The notes below the pieces were generated by a model, which saw nothing but the letters and a program-made list of their open reading frames with translations, did no database searches and was not told where the DNA came from. A program made the translations under genes and the position numbers. Positions 18,585 through 30,051 of a DNA stretch of 64,000 nucleotides are shown here, piece by piece. How positions within the stretch are numbered: position 1 is the first letter of the stretch; every line of letters begins with the position of its first letter. The stretch is taken from contig NZ_CP108484.1 of assembly GCF_036226505.1 (NCBI RefSeq), positions 2,604,001 to 2,668,000 on the forward strand, written 5' to 3'. This stretch comes from Kitasatospora sp. NBC_01246 (lineage in GTDB: Bacteria; Actinomycetota; Actinomycetes; Streptomycetales; Streptomycetaceae).

Positions 18585-21415
18585 GCCGCACCTCCGATCA
18601 GCGACAGGAACGCGTCCTCCAGCCGGCGGTGCGGTCCGGCCCGCTCCACCGGCACTCCCAGGCGCACCAGCTCGGCCAGCAGTTGGCTGGCCGCCATGCC
18701 GTCCAGCCGCACCAGCAGCCCGCCCTCGACCACCTCCACCGAGCCCACGCCGGCCAGCGCGCCCGCCTTGTCGGCGGCCACCGCCAGCTCCGACGGCCCG
18801 AACGAGGCGGGTGTGCCGATCAGCAGGTGCTCGCCCGCACCGATGATCTCGGCGACGGCGCCCGCCGTGACCAGCCGGCCGCGGTCCATCACCACCAGGT
18901 CGGTGCAGCTCTGCTCGACCTCCGCCAGCAGGTGGCTGGAGACGATGACGGTCCGTCCGGCGGCGGCGTAGCGCACCATCACCTCGCGCATCTCACGGAT
19001 CTGCGGCGGGTCGAGCCCGTTGGTCGGCTCGTCCAGGATCAGCAGGTCCGGCAGGCCGAGCATGGCCTGGGCGATGGCCAGGCGCTGCCGCATGCCCTGC
19101 GAGTAGGTCCGCACCGCCCGGTCCAGCGCCTCGCCGAGCCCGGCGATGGCGAGCGCCTCCGCCAGGTGCGCGTCCGCCTCCGGGCGGCCGGTGGCCTGCC
19201 AGTACAGCCGCAGGTTGGCCCGACCGCTCAGGTGCGGCAGGAACCCGGCGCCCTCGACGAAGGCCCCGACCCGCGACAGCACCGGCGCGCCGGGCCGCAC
19301 CAGGTGGCCGAAGATCCTGATCTCGCCGGCGTCGGGCCGGATCAGGCCCATCAGCATCCTCAGCGTGGTGGTCTTGCCGGCGCCGTTGGGCCCGAGCAGC
19401 CCGAGCACCTGGCCCTGCTCCACCCGGAAGCCCACGTCCCGGACGGCGTACCGGTCGGTGGCGCCCTTGTAGCGCTTGCCGAGGCCGGTGATCTGCAGCG
19501 GCACCTCGGCCAGCGCCGGGTCGTAGGCCGACCCCCGGGCGGTCCGGCCGCGTCGGCGCAGCCGCGGCAGGAGCAGCAGCGCGGCCGCCACGGCGACGGC
19601 GATCAGCGGCAGCACCCAGGTCCGGGCCGGCAGCGGGGTGGCCTCGGTGACCAGCTCGGCGACGGTCGGCGCGGTGACCGGGCCGGCCAGGGAGACCCGG
19701 TAGGTGGCCGGCTCGGCCGGCGAGGCGTACGCCAGGTCGGTCGCGGCGAGCACCAGCCGCAGCCGGTGCCCGGCGGCGAAGGTGTGGTCGACGGTGGGCA
19801 GCGCCACCGTGACGGTCCGGCCGCCGGGCGCGTCCGCGCCGGTCACCCGGAGCGGGGCGGACAGCTGCTGCGGCAGGGTCTGCTTGCCGTCCGGCGCGAC
19901 GTCGTACAGCTTGGCGAAGAGCACCGCGTCCGGCCGGTCGGCCGCGACCTTCACCGTGACCGTCGGCTGCCCGGTCAGGTGCAGTTGCCCGTCCAGCGGC
20001 GCCGAGTCGAACCCGGCGTACTGACCGGGGAAGTCGAGCGAGAGCCCGGCCCCGAGCGAGGCGGCCTGGCTGAGCGCGCCGATGCCGGGCAGCGCGGAGA
20101 TGTTGGGCGGCGCGCCGCCGGGCGGGTTGGCGAAGGTCTGCTCGGCGCCCGCCTTGCCGCCGGTCAGCTCCACCTGCCGCGAGCCGGTGCCCGCCAGACC
20201 GGGGTAGGCGTCGGCGGAGGCGCCGCGCAGCACGGCCTGGAAGCCGGTGGAGTCCACCCCGCCGGTGCGGGTCACCCGGAACGCCGGCCCGGTGGAGCCG
20301 GGCGGGTCCTGCCCGGCCGGCTCCTGCAGGTACCGGTCGAACCAGGCACCGACCCGGTCGTCCACCCGGGCGCTGGTGTCGGTGCCGCCGTCGTGCCCGC
20401 CCGCGAACCAGTCCACCGCGACCGGCGCGCCGTTGGCCGCGACCGCCCGGGCGATCGCATCGCCCTGGTCGAGCGGGAACAGCGAGTCCTGCTGGCCCTG
20501 GACGACCAGGGTGGGCGCCTTGAGCCGCCCGGCCACCGAGGACGGGCTGGAGCGGTCCAGCAGGGCCACGGCTTCCGGATCGGCGTGACCGGCGGTCGCC
20601 ACCCGGTCGTACATCCGGCAGAGCTCGTCCAGGAAGCGGCCGCCGCCGACCGTCGCGTCCGCCGAATCGCCCGGGGCCTGCTGCGGCCCGGTGCCACCGC
20701 GCGGGGCCTCGCCCGAGGGGCCGAGGTCCCCCGCCGAGCCGGTGGTGAAGAAGATGCCGGCCCAGAGCTTCTTGAACACGCCGTCCACCGCGCCCGAGCC
20801 CCGCACGCCCTGCGGGAACAGCGCGTCGGCCAGGTTCCACCAGGTGATCTGGCTGGCCACCGCGTCGATCCGGCTGTCGTACGCGGAGCCGAGCAGCGAC
20901 ACCGCCCCGCCGTACGAGGCACCGGTGATGCCGACCCGCGGGTCGCCCGGCCCGTCGAGGCGCACCTCGGGCCGCTGGGCCAGCCAGTCGACCAGGTGCC
21001 GGACGTCCTCGACCTCGCGGTCGGGGGCGTTGAGGCCGATCCGGCCGCCGGAGTGGCCGAAGCCGCGCGCCGACCAGGTCAGCACCGCGTAGCCCTGCCG
21101 GGCGAGCTGCTGGGCGCGCTCGCGCTCACCCTCCTTGGAACCGCCGAAGCCGTGGGCGAGCAGGACCGCCGGTCGGGGGCCCGTCCCGGTCGTGAAGAAC
21201 GAGGTGTCCAGCTGGACCGTGGCGTCGCTGCCGGGCGTCTCCGGCATGCTGAGGAAACGATCCTCCTGCCGGACGGGCTCGTCCCCGCCGGCGGCCACCG
21301 CCACCGCCGTGCCGACTCCGGCCACCACCACCAGGGCCACCGCCGCGGCCAGCACTCTTCGTCCGACAGCCGTTCCGCGGCCGCGCCACCGACGCCACGC
21401 CCCACCGAGCTCCAT
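18581..21415 (-). CDS. Extracellular S15/CocE-type hydrolase fused to an ABC ATPase
   Basis: A 944-aa fusion. Order: short basic N-terminus; membrane segment 1 (about 19-42); alpha/beta-hydrolase of the X-Pro dipeptidyl-peptidase/CocE type with nucleophile S167 (ITGASYGG), acid D310 (QGQQDSLFP) and base H341 (FAGGHDGG); the family's C-terminal beta-sandwich (about 410-590); membrane segment 2 (about 600-618) followed by RLRRRGR; then a complete ABC ATPase with Walker A GPNGAGKT (675-682), signature YSQGM (771-775), Walker B LLILDEP (791-797) and H-loop H828. Positive-inside charges place the hydrolase outside and the ATPase inside. It overlaps the permease gene by 4 bp. The hydrolase may act on what is exported, or the ATPase may respond to it; both are inference. 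Confidence 0.88.
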   Translation of the reverse strand: MELGGAWRRWRGRGTAVGRRVLAAAVALVVVAGVGTAVAVAAGGDEPVRQEDRFLSMPETPGSDATVQLDTSFFTTGTGPRPAVLLAHGFGGSKEGERERAQQLARQGYAVLTWSARGFGHSGGRIGLNAPDREVEDVRHLVDWLAQRPEVRLDGPGDPRVGITGASYGGAVSLLGSAYDSRIDAVASQITWWNLADALFPQGVRGSGAVDGVFKKLWAGIFFTTGSAGDLGPSGEAPRGGTGPQQAPGDSADATVGGGRFLDELCRMYDRVATAGHADPEAVALLDRSSPSSVAGRLKAPTLVVQGQQDSLFPLDQGDAIARAVAANGAPVAVDWFAGGHDGGTDTSARVDDRVGAWFDRYLQEPAGQDPPGSTGPAFRVTRTGGVDSTGFQAVLRGASADAYPGLAGTGSRQVELTGGKAGAEQTFANPPGGAPPNISALPGIGALSQAASLGAGLSLDFPGQYAGFDSAPLDGQLHLTGQPTVTVKVAADRPDAVLFAKLYDVAPDGKQTLPQQLSAPLRVTGADAPGGRTVTVALPTVDHTFAAGHRLRLVLAATDLAYASPAEPATYRVSLAGPVTAPTVAELVTEATPLPARTWVLPLIAVAVAAALLLLPRLRRRGRTARGSAYDPALAEVPLQITGLGKRYKGATDRYAVRDVGFRVEQGQVLGLLGPNGAGKTTTLRMLMGLIRPDAGEIRIFGHLVRPGAPVLSRVGAFVEGAGFLPHLSGRANLRLYWQATGRPEADAHLAEALAIAGLGEALDRAVRTYSQGMRQRLAIAQAMLGLPDLLILDEPTNGLDPPQIREMREVMVRYAAAGRTVIVSSHLLAEVEQSCTDLVVMDRGRLVTAGAVAEIIGAGEHLLIGTPASFGPSELAVAADKAGALAGVGSVEVVEGGLLVRLDGMAASQLLAELVRLGVPVERAGPHRRLEDAFLSLIGGAA

Positions 21416-21548
21416 GGTCGGTGATCGTATCCGCCGTGCCGGTAGGCGTCCGATAAGGCCGCCCGGGCCGGGCCGTGCCGAGACGCCCGATTCATCCGAC
21501 TATGCCCGGGTATCGTCCGCCCGTCCCATCCCACCGCCCGACGACGAG

Positions 21549-21886
21549 GTGTCTGTGCTCCGGCCGCTGATCGCCCTGCTCGCCGCCATCGCCGCCACCC
21601 TGGTGATCGGCCGGATCGTCGACCAGGTCCTCCAGCGCGTCGCCGCGAGCCATCCGGACGACGCCGTCTGAGCACTGCTGCGCCGTTGCCGGATCCCCCT
21701 GCAGCTGGGGGCCGGGGCGGCGCTGGCGCTCGCCGCCGCCCCGCGGGAGCGGATCTTCCACCGGCACGACGACGGCCTGCACCACCTGGTGCCGCTGTTC
21801 CTGCTCGGCTCCGTCGGCCGGCTCACCGTCCGGGTGGTGGCGGCCGGCCCGGAGGCGGAGCTCAGCCGGTACGAGCCGGCGCCGAC
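21549..21886 (+). pseudogene. Remnant of an MscS-type mechanosensitive channel gene
   Basis: From the GTG at 21549 the frame encodes MSVLRPLIALLAAIAATLVI, then GRIVDQVLQRVAASHPDDAV, and stops at TGA (21669-21671). Read through that stop, the same frame continues ALLRRCRIPLQLGAGAALAL ... HHLVPLFLLGSVGRLTVRVV until about 21886, then loses homology. This matches the N-terminal membrane helices of streptomycete MscS-like proteins, in which the stop position is usually tryptophan (TGG) in a '..WxLLRRCR' motif. The pore helix, beta domain and C-terminus are missing. I call it a pseudogene with one nonsense change and a 3' deletion; the assignment rests on remembered family sequences. Confidence 0.6.
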
Positions 21887-21941
21887 GACTGCGCACGGAG
21901 GAGCACCCCGGTCCCGGCGCGACCCGGGACCGGGACCGGCC

Positions 21942-22412
21942 CTAGAGCACCCGGGTCATGGTCCGGTGCGGGATCCCGGCGTCGTCGTAGACCGGCCCCT
22001 CCGCCGTGTAGCCGAGCCGCTCGTAGAAGCCCAGCGCCTGCACCTGCGCGTGCAGCTCGACCTCACGGGCGCCCCGCCCGCGCCCGGCCGCCTCGACGGC
22101 GCGGACCAGCTCGGCGCCCAGCCCGGTGCCGCGCGCCGCCTTCACCACCGCGAGCCGGCCGAGCAGCACCCGGCCCGCCGTCCCGCCGGTGAGGGCGAGC
22201 GCCTGCGGGCCGTGGATCAGCCGGGCGGTGCCGAGCGGCTCGCCCTCCGGGCCGACCGCCAGCAGGTGCTCGGAGGTCGCGTCGAGGTCGTCGTACTCCA
22301 GTTCCTCGGGCACGCCCTGCTCGGCGATGAACACCTCGTGCCGGACGCCCCGCACCAGTGCCAGGTCGTCCGCGCCCTCGGCCACCCGGATCCGCGCCGC
22401 GAAGGAGCTCAT
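21942..22412 (-). CDS. GNAT-family N-acetyltransferase
   Basis: A 156-aa acetyltransferase. The acetyl-CoA-binding motif A is LGRLAVVKAARGTGLGAELV (R/Q-x2-G-x-G/A type), preceded by GTARLIHGPQ and followed by ELHAQVQALGFYERLGYTAE, the usual motif B with the GFYERLGY helix. The N-terminus (VRGVRHEVFIAEQGVPEELE) is of the ElaA-like subgroup. Its ATG starts one base after the rluD stop, so it is in the rluD operon. Substrate unknown. Confidence 0.88.
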   Translation of the reverse strand: MSSFAARIRVAEGADDLALVRGVRHEVFIAEQGVPEELEYDDLDATSEHLLAVGPEGEPLGTARLIHGPQALALTGGTAGRVLLGRLAVVKAARGTGLGAELVRAVEAAGRGRGAREVELHAQVQALGFYERLGYTAEGPVYDDAGIPHRTMTRVL

Positions 22413-22413
22413 G

Positions 22414-23352
22414 TCAGCTCTCCGCCGAGATGATGTCCAGCGCCCTGCGCAGGTCCTCGGGGTACTCGCTGCCGAACTGCACCCACTCGCCGTCGGCCGG
22501 GTGCTCGAAGGCGAGCGAGACCGCGTGCAGCCACTGCCGGGTCAGCCCGAGCCGCTTGGCCAGCGTCGGGTCGGCGCCGTAGGTCAGGTCGCCCACGCAG
22601 GGGTGGCGCAGCGCCGACATGTGCACCCGGATCTGGTGGGTCCGGCCGGTCTCCAGCTTGATGTCCAGCAGCGAGGCGGCCCGGTAGGCCTCGATGAGGT
22701 CGTAGTGGGTGACGGAGGGCTTGCCCTCCTGGATGACCGCCCACTTCCAGTCGGAGCTGGGGTGGCGCCCGATCGGCGCGTCCACGGTGCCGCTCATCGG
22801 GTCCGGGTGGCCCTGCACCAGCGTGTGGTACTTCTTCTCGGTCACCCGGTCGTGGAACTGGCGCTTGAGGTCGGTGTAGGCGCGCTCGGACTTGGCGACC
22901 ACCATCAGCCCGGAGGTGCCCACGTCGAGCCGGTGCACGACGCCCTGGCGCTCCGCGGCGCCCGAGGTGGAGATCCGGTAGCCGGCCGCGGCCAGGCCGC
23001 CGATCACGGTCGGACCGGTCCAGCCGGGGCTGGGGTGGGCGGCGACGCCGACCGGCTTGTCGACGAGCACGATGTCCTCGTCGTCGTGGACGATGCGCAT
23101 GCCCTCGACATGCTCGGCGACGATCCGCACGGGCGCGGCGGGGGCCGGGATCTCGACCTCCAGCCAGGAGCCGGCGGTGACCCGGTCCGACTTGCCGGCC
23201 AGGGCGCCGTCGAGCGTCACCTTGCCGTCGGCTGCCAACTCGGCGGCCTTCGTCCGGGAGAAACCGAACATCCGGGCGAGGGCGGCGTCGAGACGCTCGC
23301 CCTCCAGGCCGTCGGGTACGGGGAGGCTGCGGATCTGCGCTGCGGTACTCAC
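22414..23352 (-). CDS. rluD: 23S rRNA pseudouridine synthase, RluD/RluA family
   Basis: A 312-aa pseudouridine synthase. An N-terminal S4 RNA-binding domain ([20 protein letters not shown]) is followed by the catalytic domain with [20 protein letters not shown]; the aspartate in HRLD is the nucleophile. Conserved [20 protein letters not shown] follows. RluD modifies helix 69 of 23S rRNA in E. coli; RluA-type specificity cannot be excluded. It sits downstream of lspA, as in other actinobacteria, and upstream of the GNAT gene. Confidence 0.92.
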   Translation of the reverse strand: MSTAAQIRSLPVPDGLEGERLDAALARMFGFSRTKAAELAADGKVTLDGALAGKSDRVTAGSWLEVEIPAPAAPVRIVAEHVEGMRIVHDDEDIVLVDKPVGVAAHPSPGWTGPTVIGGLAAAGYRISTSGAAERQGVVHRLDVGTSGLMVVAKSERAYTDLKRQFHDRVTEKKYHTLVQGHPDPMSGTVDAPIGRHPSSDWKWAVIQEGKPSVTHYDLIEAYRAASLLDIKLETGRTHQIRVHMSALRHPCVGDLTYGADPTLAKRLGLTRQWLHAVSLAFEHPADGEWVQFGSEYPEDLRRALDIISAES

Positions 23353-23385
23353 CCGTACGAGTATGCCGGACGCGGGAGCCGCCCC

Positions 23386-23997
23386 TTACGCGGTCGGGCC
23401 GGGCCGGTCCCCGCCGGCGTCGCCCCCGGCCGCCCCGTCCTTGCCGCCCGCGCCCTTGCCGGCCGGCTGGTGGACGGTGCCGTCCGGGTTGCTGCCGCGG
23501 AAGGAGAGCAGCACCACCAGGATGCCGCCGCAGACGATCGCCGAGTCGGCGAGGTTGAAGACGGCGAAGTGCTGGACGGAGATGAAGTCCACGACGTGAC
23601 CGCGGAAGGCGCTCGGCGAGCGGAACAGCCGGTCGGTCAGGTTGCCCAGCGCCCCGCCGAGCAGCAGCCCGAGCGCGATCGCCCAGGGGAGGCTGTACAG
23701 CCGGCGGGCGATCCGCCAGATGACCACGATGACCGACGCCGCGATCACGGTGAAGACGATGGTCAGCGCCTGGCCCATGCCGAACGCGGCGCCGGAGTTG
23801 CGGATCACCTGGAAGGTCACCACGTCGCCGATCACCTTGATCGCCGCGTGGTTCTCCAGGCGGGCGACCACCAGCAGCTTGGTCCCCAGGTCGATCAGGA
23901 AGGCGACCAGCGCGACGCCCAGCAGGACACCGATCCGCCGGCGCCCCTTCGGTGCCTCCTGCTCGACCGGAGCGGTCACCTCACCGGGCTCGGCCAC
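23386..23997 (-). CDS. lspA: Lipoprotein signal peptidase (signal peptidase II)
   Basis: A 203-aa membrane aspartic protease that removes signal peptides from diacylglyceryl-modified prolipoproteins. It has four membrane helices; the catalytic aspartates lie in [13 protein letters not shown]...[22 protein letters not shown] (VDF and NLADS motifs). A Gly/Lys/Ala-rich tail follows the last helix. The GTG at 23997 has GGAGGAG five bases upstream. The same frame continues without stop for about 40 codons upstream ([20 protein letters not shown]), which resembles the N-terminus I remember for the S. coelicolor protein, but no ATG/GTG/TTG occurs there; see findings. rluD follows in the same direction. 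Confidence 0.9.
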   Translation of the reverse strand: MAEPGEVTAPVEQEAPKGRRRIGVLLGVALVAFLIDLGTKLLVVARLENHAAIKVIGDVVTFQVIRNSGAAFGMGQALTIVFTVIAASVIVVIWRIARRLYSLPWAIALGLLLGGALGNLTDRLFRSPSAFRGHVVDFISVQHFAVFNLADSAIVCGGILVVLLSFRGSNPDGTVHQPAGKGAGGKDGAAGGDAGGDRPGPTA

Positions 23998-24206
23998 GGC
24001 CTCCTCCAGGGCTTCGGCGGGGGTCGGGACGGACTCGTCCCGCGTCTGGGGGGAACCTTGCGTACTGATGATCCGCTCCGCTGCCGATGAGGGTCCCCCG
24101 GGGCCGAAGGTCGGGGGAGAGTGGGCCGGTGGTCGCCGACCTCGACGAGTCAGGCGACGTTACGGGGTCGAGCGTACGGCAAGCCCGACCCCCCGCGTCG
24201 CCCCGG

Positions 24207-24794
24207 TCAGCGGCGTTCCTGCTTGGCCTTGCACTGGACGCAGAGCGTCGCCCGGGGGAAGGCCTGCATGCGGGCCTTGCCGATGGCCTGGCCGCAGGAC
24301 TCGCAGGTCCCGAAGCCGACGCCCTCCAGTCGGCCCAGGGCCCGCTCGACCTGCGCGAGGCTGTCCCTGGCGTTGTTGGCCAGCGCCAGCTCGCTCTCCC
24401 GCGAGATGTTCTTCGTACCGGCGTCGACCTGGTCGTCGCCGGCTCCGTCGTTGGAGTCCCGCATCAGCCCGGTGATCGCGGCCTCGGCGGCGCCGATCTC
24501 GTTCTGCAGCCGGTCCAGCTCGCTGATCAGCTCGGCGTGCAGTTCGTGCACCTCCTGCGAAGTCCACGGGTCCTCGCCCGGGCGGACGGGAAGCTCGGCC
24601 GGGTCCACGGCCTCCGCGCCGCCGCCGCGGACCGCCGCGGCGGGGGTGCGGGTGCGGCCGGGGGCCACGAGCGCGGAATCGTTGCTGGTCTTGTGCCGTG
24701 CGGTAGTGGTCACGGTCCCCTCCCCTGGTTCGCCTGCCACGGCCTTGCGGGCCCGCTTGGTGACGGTACCCGCGCCGGTTGCCTCATCAGCCAT
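24207..24794 (-). CDS. DksA/TraR-type C4 zinc-finger protein
   Basis: A protein of about 195 aa with a C-terminal TraR/DksA zinc finger: GFGTCESCGQAIGKARMQAF...LCVQCKAKQ, a C-x2-C ... C-x2-C site. Before it lies a helical region (EVHELHAELISELDRLQNEI) that would form the DksA-like coiled coil. The N-terminal third is basic and Ala-rich. DksA relatives bind the RNA polymerase secondary channel; whether this one does is unknown. I choose the ATG at 24794 (MADEATGAGTV); upstream ATG (24869) and TTG (24872) starts are possible and would add 25-26 residues. It is divergent from ileS. Confidence 0.8.
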   Translation of the reverse strand: MADEATGAGTVTKRARKAVAGEPGEGTVTTTARHKTSNDSALVAPGRTRTPAAAVRGGGAEAVDPAELPVRPGEDPWTSQEVHELHAELISELDRLQNEIGAAEAAITGLMRDSNDGAGDDQVDAGTKNISRESELALANNARDSLAQVERALGRLEGVGFGTCESCGQAIGKARMQAFPRATLCVQCKAKQERR

Positions 24795-25036
24795 GGCTTC
24801 GACCCCATCTACGAACGAATCGAGCCGCCGGTTCCCGGCGGCCTCCAGTGCCGGAACGATAATCCCCATCAAAACCGGTCACAACATGACATACCGACGC
24901 CTCACAATGATCCCACCCAGGCAGCCGTCACAACCGCCCCGCCCCGCGCGCTGACCTGAGTTGTGCCCAGAACACCCCCGCCTAACCGCCTCCGCGCGCC
25001 GTCGCGGCGGCGGACAAACCGACTTGCGGCTGCCGA

Positions 25037-25042
25037 TAGACT
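25037..25042 (+). promoter_or_regulatory. Candidate -10 element of the ileS promoter
   Basis: TAGACT fits the streptomycete HrdB -10 consensus and would start a transcript near 25049, just before the T-box leader. The upstream -35 (around GACAAAC) is poor. Confidence 0.35.
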
Positions 25043-25120
25043 GGGCCGGCAAGGCGCAGATGGGACGAGTACCGACGTACGCAGCCACCAGCGACCCGGG
25101 GACGGTGCGAGCCCGGGGGT

Positions 25121-25306
25121 GTGCGCGGCGGGAAGATCACCCCGGAGCCGCCGGAAGAACGGCCGCTGGTCAGCCCAGCGGCCCGGTAGAACCGGCAGCA
25201 AGCCCAAACAAGAGGGTCGCAGCAGCACCGCGGCCAAGGAGGGTGGTACCGCGGGGCGGCTCGCCGTCTCGTCCCTCCGTCGGATCCAGCCGATATCCGC
25301 CGGAGG
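25121..25306 (+). promoter_or_regulatory. Translational T-box riboswitch, isoleucine
   Basis: Ultrashort stem I pairs CGGCGG (25126-25131) with CCGCCG (25148-25153) and presents the Ile specifier ATC at 25136-25138. Stem II pairs GGCCGCTGG (25161-25169) with CCAGCGGCC (25175-25183). The T-box core AGGAGGGTGGTACCGCGG (25237-25254) holds the TGGT (25244-25247) that pairs with the uncharged tRNA acceptor end. CCCTCC (25273-25278) can pair either with GGAGGG inside the T-box (25238-25243) or with the Shine-Dalgarno GGAGG (25302-25306), giving an on/off switch for initiation rather than termination. This is the actinobacterial ileS type known from Mycobacterium and Nocardia. Confidence 0.93.
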
Positions 25307-25318
25307 TTTGACACCGCG

Positions 25319-28447
<3,129 letters not shown>

Positions 28448-28488
28448 CCCGCACGGCCCGACCCGTCGGGCCCGACCCGCACGGCGAA

Positions 28489-28520
28489 GCCGCCGCCGCC
28501 CCACCCGGGGTGGCGGCGGC
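28489..28520. terminator. Terminator downstream of ileS
   Basis: A 14-pair stem (GCCGCCGCC-G-CCCC with GGGG-T-GGCGGCGGC, one G-T pair) closed by an ACCC loop, 41 bp past the ileS stop. Outer ACGGCG/CGCCGT bases (28481-28486, 28523-28528) can extend it. Confidence 0.8.
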
Positions 28521-28588
28521 TCCGCCGTCTCCGGAGCCCGCGCCCCGGCGCCCGGTCGCACCGGCGCTCACCCGGGCGGGCACACCGA

Positions 28589-28636
28589 CGAGGGCGCCCC
28601 CGTCATGACCCGGAAGTCACGGCAGGGGCGCCCTCG
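28589..28636. terminator. Terminator downstream of divIVA
   Basis: CGAGGGCGCCCC (28589-28600) pairs perfectly with GGGGCGCCCTCG (28625-28636) around a 24-base loop with minor internal pairing. It lies 18 bp past the divIVA stop, between convergent ileS and divIVA. Confidence 0.8.
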
Positions 28637-28654
28637 AAATGCCTGGCTACAACC

Positions 28655-29992
28655 TCAGTTGTCGCCGTCCTCGTCGATCAGGAAACCGCGCATCGGCGCC
28701 GGCGCCTGCTGCATCGGCTGCGGCGGCTGCGGGCGGACGGCGGCCATCGGCTGCGTCATCCCGGCCGGCTGCATCTGCGGGGCACCGGAGTTGCCACCGG
28801 AGGACTGCCCGCCGAAGCTCGGCGCACCGTTGTTGCCGCCGAAGGAGCTCTGGCCGCCGAACGAGGGCTGGTTCCCGCCGAAGGACGGCTGGTTGCCACC
28901 GAAGCTCGGAGCACCCCCGCTCATCGCGGACGCACCGGCCGGAGCCATCGACGACGCGGCCGGCGGCAGCGAGGCGGTGGCCGGGATGCGCGGCGGAGCG
29001 AGCGAGTCGTCCGCCTGCGACTCCAGCTGGCGCAGCTGGGTCTCCAGGTAGGACTTCAGACGCGTGCGGTACTCACGCTCGAACGCCCGCAGGTCCTCGA
29101 CCTTGCGCTCCAGCGTGGCCCGCGCGGACTCCAGGGAGCCCATCGCGACGCGGTGCTTCTCCTGCGCGTCCCGCTCCAGGGCATCGGCCTTGGCACGGGC
29201 GTCGCGCTCCAGACCCTCGGCCCGGCTGCGCGCCTCGCCGACGATCTTGTTGGCCTCGGAACGGGCCTCCGAGATCGCCTGGTCCGCGGTCTGCTGGGCG
29301 AGCGCCAGCACGCGGGCCGCGCTGTCGCCGCCGGGGCCCTGCTGCTGCTGCATCGGAGCGCCCATCGGGCCGCCCATCTGCTGCGGCTGGCCCATCGGGC
29401 CGCCCATCTGCTGCATCTGCTGCTGGCCCATGCCCTGGCCCATCGGGTTGCCCATCTGCTGCGGGCCACCCGGACCGCCCATGGGCTGGAGCATCTGACC
29501 GCCCATCGGCTGCACCAGCTGCTGCTGGCCGCCCATGGTCTGGTTCATCTGCTGCTGCTGGCCGCCCATCGGGCCGCCCTGGCCGGACGGGAGCTGCGGG
29601 GCACCGGACGGCAGGCCGAGGGGCTGGTTGCCCATCTGCTGCTGCTGCTGCTGCGGGCCGCCCATCTGCTGCGGACCGCCGGGGCCGCCCATCTGCTGCG
29701 GGCCGGGGCCCTGCTGCTGTCCGGGCACCGGCGGGCCGGATATGGCGGCCGGCACCGGGGCGCCGGGACGCGAGTCCTGCGGCGGCTCCTTGCGCATGTT
29801 GGCCTGGTTCTGCGCGGCGGCACGGGTCGCGGCGGCCAGCTTGGCGCGCAGGTCCTCGTTCTCGCGGAGGAGGCGGGTCAGCTCCGCCTCGACCTCGTCG
29901 AGGAAGGCATCGACCTCGTCCTCGTCATAGCCTTCGCGCAGGCGGACGGTCGTGAACTGCTTGTTCCGAACGTCCTCGGGGGTCAATGGCAT
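28655..29992 (-). CDS. divIVA: DivIVA, polar growth scaffold
   Basis: A 445-aa coiled-coil protein that marks hyphal tips and directs apical wall synthesis. The N-terminal membrane-binding domain and first coiled coil occupy about 1-65 (PLTPEDVRNKQFTTVRLREG; DEVEAELTRLLRENEDLRAK). A Gln/Gly/Met/Pro linker fills about 70-222 with many QQMGGP units. The second coiled coil runs 223-325 (ARVLALAQQTADQAISEARS onward). The C-terminal tail has four SFGG-type repeats (363-397) and an acidic end (LIDEDGDN). The ATG is preceded by GAGGTGAAGAG. Essential in Streptomyces. It is the last gene of the minus-strand division block. Confidence 0.96.
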   Translation of the reverse strand: MPLTPEDVRNKQFTTVRLREGYDEDEVDAFLDEVEAELTRLLRENEDLRAKLAAATRAAAQNQANMRKEPPQDSRPGAPVPAAISGPPVPGQQQGPGPQQMGGPGGPQQMGGPQQQQQQMGNQPLGLPSGAPQLPSGQGGPMGGQQQQMNQTMGGQQQLVQPMGGQMLQPMGGPGGPQQMGNPMGQGMGQQQMQQMGGPMGQPQQMGGPMGAPMQQQQGPGGDSAARVLALAQQTADQAISEARSEANKIVGEARSRAEGLERDARAKADALERDAQEKHRVAMGSLESARATLERKVEDLRAFEREYRTRLKSYLETQLRQLESQADDSLAPPRIPATASLPPAASSMAPAGASAMSGGAPSFGGNQPSFGGNQPSFGGQSSFGGNNGAPSFGGQSSGGNSGAPQMQPAGMTQPMAAVRPQPPQPMQQAPAPMRGFLIDEDGDN

Positions 29993-30051
29993 CTCTTCAC
30001 CTCAACGTGATCGTCGGCACACCGGCATCCTGTCGCATCGCTCACCTACGA

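Noticed and set aside
29326..29720. CTGCTG-rich repeats considered as a CRISPR-like or microsatellite array
   Set aside because: They are Gln codons of the DivIVA linker in frame; no constant repeat with unique spacers.
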